Assembly (NCBI GenBank): GCA_016284485.1
Contig: JAEEOX010000201.1
Span: forward strand, 1 to 8,650
From: Bacillota bacterium
GTDB taxonomy: Bacteria > Bacillota > Clostridia > Peptostreptococcales > Anaerovoracaceae
Reading direction: 5' to 3'
Length of the DNA stretch: 8,650 bases
In this document: positions 6,780-8,650 of the stretch, in pieces
Position numbering within the stretch: the stretch's first letter is position 1
Layout: every line of letters begins with the position of its first letter
Made by a program: the position numbers and the translations under genes
The notes under the pieces: model-generated
The model's input: the letters and a program-made list of their open reading frames with translations, nothing else
What the model was told of the DNA's origin: nothing
Databases searched by the model: none

Positions 6780-6796
6780 TGGGGAAGAATTTTATG
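6780..6796 (+). promoter_or_regulatory. Ribosome binding site that favours the ATG at 6794
   Basis: GGGGAAG begins at 6781 and ends seven bases before the ATG at 6794. The earlier in-frame ATG at 6779 has only TTCCACTATTTAAA in front of it, with no purine-rich site, and would itself overlap this one. The shorter protein (166 residues) is therefore preferred. Confidence 0.55.
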
Positions 6797-7294
6797 AACG
6801 ACATTGTGATCAGAAACGCTGAGCCGGCGGATGACCGGTTCATCCTAAGGATCAACGAGGAAAACGTGGAAGTCCTGTCGCCAATGGATCAGGCGAAGCT
6901 GGATTTCTACAAGCGCATAGCCGACATCTTATGGGTGATCGACGTGGATGGTGAGAGGGCGGCCTTTCTCATAGGAATTAGGGAAGGGGCGGACTATCCC
7001 AACGAGAATTTTGTTTTTTTCTCGAGGATGTTCCCCAAGTTCCTCTACGTTGACAGGATCGTAATCGACGAGCCCTTCCGGAAGATGGGTCTTGGGACGA
7101 AGATCTATGAGGCTGTGAAGGAGCATGCTCTTGCGGACGGTGTTACCACAGTAACAGCAGAGGTGGACACGGAGCCCGTATACAACAACGCCAGCCTGAT
7201 ATTCCATGACGGCATGGGCTTCAGAGAAGTTGGAGAACAGTGGGTCAGAGGGAACTCTATGAAGGTCTCTCTTGTGGCCTGGAAACTGGTTTAA
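6794..7294 (+). CDS. GNAT-family N-acetyltransferase (COG3818-like)
   Basis: This 166-residue protein has the GNAT fold: an N-terminal IRNAEPADD strand-turn, a central strand WVIDVDGERAAFLIG (about 46-60), the strand YVDRIVIDE followed by the acetyl-CoA pyrophosphate-binding turn RKMGLG (96-101), and a C-terminal half with an NNASLIFHDGMGFREVGEQ segment typical of the fold's last motif. It should transfer an acetyl group from acetyl-CoA to an amine; the substrate is unknown. It resembles the stand-alone predicted acetyltransferases of COG3818, from memory of that family. An alternative start at 6779 would add five residues (MGKNF). The guaA gene follows after 18 bases on the same strand with no terminator, so the two are probably co-transcribed, though no functional link is evident. 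Confidence 0.85.
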   Translation: MNDIVIRNAEPADDRFILRINEENVEVLSPMDQAKLDFYKRIADILWVIDVDGERAAFLIGIREGADYPNENFVFFSRMFPKFLYVDRIVIDEPFRKMGLGTKIYEAVKEHALADGVTTVTAEVDTEPVYNNASLIFHDGMGFREVGEQWVRGNSMKVSLVAWKLV

Positions 7295-7312
7295 GATATT
7301 TAAGGAGGCACT

Positions 7313-8296
7313 ATGACAAGCAACAAGAGACCGGACACGATGGAACGCATCACCACACCTCAGCAGGCGGAAGCTTTCATCGAAGAACAGCTTAAGGAAT
7401 TGAGAGAGCAGATCGGAGACAAAAAGGTTCTCCTGGCGCTTTCGGGAGGAGTGGACTCTTCAGTAGTGGCAGCTCTTCTCATCAAGGCAGTGGGCAAGCA
7501 GCTCACATGCGTTCACGTGAACCACGGACTTCTCAGAAAAGGCGAGCCTGAGCAGGTCATCAAGGTATTCGGCGAAGAACTGGGAGCCAACCTCATCTAT
7601 GTTGATGCAGTGGACAGATTCCTGGACAAGCTGGCCGGAGTGGATGATCCTGAGACCAAGCGCCACATCATCGGTGAAGAGTTCATCAAGGTCTTCGCTG
7701 AAGAGGCAGCCAAACTGGACGGCATCCAGTTCCTGGGACAGGGAACCATCTATCCCGACATCCTGGAGAGTGAAGCAGGCATCAAGGCTCACCACAACGT
7801 AGGCGGACTTCCCGAGGAACTGAACTTCGAGCTGGTGGAACCGGTGAAGCTTCTCTACAAGGACGAGGTAAGGGTAGTGGGCAAGGCTCTTGGCCTTCCT
7901 GACAGCATGGTATACCGTCAGCCATTCCCGGGACCGGGACTGGGCGTGAGATGCGTGGGAGCCATCACAAGAGACCGTCTTGAAGCAGTAAGAGAGTCAG
8001 ACGCCATCCTGAGAGAAGAGTTCGCAAAGGCCGGCCTGGCAGGCAAGGTCTGGCAGTACTTCACAGTAGTCCCCGACTTCAAGTCCACAGGCATCACGGA
8101 CGGCAAGAGGACATACGCATGGCCGGTGGTCATCAGAGCCATCAACACGACTGACGTTGTGGAGGTCACCGTTGAGCATCTGGATCCTGCTCTCATCGAC
8201 CGTCTGGTCCAGAGAATCACCACAGAGGTCAAGGGTGTGAACCGCGTGCTCTTCGACTACACACCGAAGCCCCCCGCAACGGTAGAGTGGGAGTGA
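7313..8296 (+). CDS. guaA: Stand-alone GMP synthase ATP-pyrophosphatase subunit
   Basis: This 327-residue enzyme adenylates XMP with ATP and replaces the adenylate with ammonia to make GMP, the last step of guanine nucleotide synthesis. The N-type ATP-pyrophosphatase domain has the PP-loop SGGVDSS (44-50), VNHGLLRKGE, GQGTIYPD (about 142-149) and KAHHNVGGLPE (158-168). The C-terminal dimerisation and XMP-binding domain starts at RQPFPGPGLGVR (about 202-213) and ends in the classic KPPATVEWE. The usual bacterial GuaA has about 200 more N-terminal residues, a class I glutamine amidotransferase; here that domain is absent and the gene has its own AAGGAGG (7302-7308), so the protein is not a fragment. 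A separate glutaminase subunit elsewhere, as in archaeal GuaAa/GuaAb, or use of free ammonia is implied. The gap between ribosome binding site and ATG is only four bases; ATG 7340 is the alternative start but lacks a clear site. Confidence 0.93.
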   Translation: MTSNKRPDTMERITTPQQAEAFIEEQLKELREQIGDKKVLLALSGGVDSSVVAALLIKAVGKQLTCVHVNHGLLRKGEPEQVIKVFGEELGANLIYVDAVDRFLDKLAGVDDPETKRHIIGEEFIKVFAEEAAKLDGIQFLGQGTIYPDILESEAGIKAHHNVGGLPEELNFELVEPVKLLYKDEVRVVGKALGLPDSMVYRQPFPGPGLGVRCVGAITRDRLEAVRESDAILREEFAKAGLAGKVWQYFTVVPDFKSTGITDGKRTYAWPVVIRAINTTDVVEVTVEHLDPALIDRLVQRITTEVKGVNRVLFDYTPKPPATVEWE

Positions 8297-8306
8297 GATA
8301 CGAAAA

Positions 8307-8338
8307 CCGGAAAACCCAGTAAAATCAAGGCTTTCCGG
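8307..8338. repeat. Imperfect inverted repeat CCGGAAAACC / GGCTTTCCGG
   Basis: Left arm 8307-8316 and right arm 8329-8338 pair at nine of ten positions, around a 12-base loop (8317-8328). There is no T-run after the right arm, so it is not a typical intrinsic terminator. Confidence 0.6.
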
Positions 8339-8343
8339 CTTCG

Positions 8344-8357
8344 CAAAGGTTCCTTTG
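8344..8357. repeat. Palindrome CAAAGG-TT-CCTTTG
   Basis: Two perfect 6-base arms flank a two-base centre. The right arm runs directly into the first copy of the TTTGATAACA direct repeat. It could be a protein binding site; no function is assigned. Confidence 0.55.
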
Positions 8358-8374
8358 ATAACAATTTGATAACA
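8354..8374. repeat. Tandem direct repeat TTTGATAACA (two copies, 11-bp period)
   Basis: Identical 10-base copies lie at 8354-8363 and 8365-8374, separated by one A. A period of about one helical turn puts both copies on the same face of the DNA, as in arm-type sites of tyrosine integrases or repeated operator boxes. Confidence 0.6.
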
Positions 8375-8465
8375 GTTGCATGATCTCCCTTTATTCTCCG
8401 TATCAAGGGGTTTCGGGGTAAGAAGTCATTCTTGACGGTTTGCGGCTGGAACGATCCATATTATG

Positions 8466-8503
8466 AAAGCCCTTCGCTGTGGGTATGCAGCGAAGGGCTT
8501 TTT
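8466..8503 (+). terminator. Rho-independent terminator downstream of guaA
   Basis: A perfect 14-bp stem (8466-8479 with 8488-8501) around an 8-base loop is followed by a T-run (8499-8503). It should end the acetyltransferase-guaA transcript 170 bases past the guaA stop. On the minus strand the stem is followed only by CTTTCATAAT, so termination of the converging gene is possible but weaker. Confidence 0.8.
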
Positions 8504-8526
8504 GTCGTTATCACAGGGACGACAAA
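8501..8526. repeat. Inverted repeat TTTGTCGT / ACGACAAA
   Basis: Perfect 8-base arms (8501-8508 and 8519-8526) flank a 10-base loop. The left arm reuses the T-tract of the guaA terminator. It lies directly behind the stop codon of the minus-strand gene at the right edge and may add to a tail structure for that transcript. Confidence 0.5.
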
Positions 8527-8533
8527 CCGAAAG

Positions 8534-8650
8534 TTATAATTCCCGCTTCAAATAACCGCATGTGAATGGGAAGAAATCAAACTTTTTGGTTCCGATATGG
8601 ATGGCTCCATTTTCTTCATACCACTTGCGAAGGACGGTGTTTTCTTCAAC
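8534..8650 (-). CDS. C-terminal end of a probable GNAT acetyltransferase (partial)
   Basis: Reading inward from the right edge on the minus strand, 38 sense codons are followed by TAA (plus 8534-8536). The peptide contains LRKWYEENGAIHIGTKKF and then PFTCGYLKREL. The pattern of a residue run leading to WYE(E/K)xG, then a hydrophobic strand and a PFT-x-GY end is what the last motif and C-terminus of GNAT acetyltransferases look like, where the tyrosine lies near the CoA. The rest of the gene is outside the window, so the substrate and full domain structure are unknown. The gene converges on guaA. The frame is coding-like, but family assignment rests on a short stretch. Confidence 0.6.
   Translation of the reverse strand, partial: VEENTVLRKWYEENGAIHIGTKKFDFFPFTCGYLKREL

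Larger units (their letters stand above)
8297..8465. other. Repeat-rich spacer behind guaA
   Basis: No gene is seen here. The spacer holds a 10-bp imperfect inverted repeat (8307-8338), a 14-bp palindrome (8344-8357) and a tandem 10-bp direct repeat (8354-8374). This cluster begins 10 bases after the guaA stop codon. It resembles the end region of an integrative element or an attachment site, but no integrase gene is visible. Confidence 0.4.

Noticed and set aside
8354..8374. CRISPR array seed
   Set aside because: There are only two 10-base copies with a one-base gap, no spacers of usual length and no cas genes.
8432..8464. Promoter from TTGACG (8432-8437) and TATTAT (8459-8464)
   Set aside because: The spacer is 21 bases, too long for a vegetative promoter, and a terminator follows at once with no gene behind it on that strand.

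Overview
The window reads as chromosomal DNA of a strictly anaerobic bacterium, most likely a member of the class Clostridia. The pointers are a three-subunit NAD(P)-linked [FeFe]-hydrogenase operon, strong AAGGAGG-type ribosome binding sites, frequent AGA/AGG arginine codons, a GMP synthase without its own glutaminase domain, and moderately GC-rich genes separated by AT-rich spacers with sigma70/SigA-type promoters. No species can be named from the sequence alone.

Layout. (1) 1-342: 3' end of an AT-rich gene for a small protein with one membrane segment, cut by the left edge. (2) 343-703: a spacer with a Rex-box-like inverted repeat, a strong hairpin terminator, a second overlapping hairpin and a candidate promoter. 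(3) 704-4869: the operon hydC-hydB-hydA (NuoE-like, NuoF-like and H-cluster subunits), closed by a 15-bp terminator hairpin that appears to serve both strands. (4) 4917-6557, minus strand: an AMP-forming acyl-CoA ligase with its own well-formed promoter. (5) 6794-8296, plus strand: a GNAT acetyltransferase followed closely by a stand-alone GMP synthase ATP-pyrophosphatase subunit (GuaA). (6) 8297-8533: a repeat-rich spacer behind guaA with inverted repeats, a tandem 10-bp direct repeat and a terminator. (7) 8534-8650, minus strand: the last 38 codons of a second gene, probably another GNAT acetyltransferase.

How the parts work together. HydC, HydB and HydA carry all the domains of a cytoplasmic electron-bifurcating (HydABC/Hnd-type) hydrogenase, which couples NADH and reduced ferredoxin to H2. 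That places redox disposal during fermentation, or H2 use, at the centre of the window. The acyl-CoA ligase, the acetyltransferases and GuaA have no evident functional link to it and look like ordinary neighbours.

Most notable observations: the first H-cluster loop of HydA reads TSCSPGW, with serine where the family normally has a cluster-ligating cysteine; its His-ligated [4Fe-4S] motif has one extra residue; GuaA lacks a glutaminase partner in view; and the spacer directly behind the guaA stop codon has repeats that resemble an integrase attachment region. I see no CRISPR array, insertion sequence, tRNA or rRNA, and nothing that clearly amounts to an undescribed multi-gene system.
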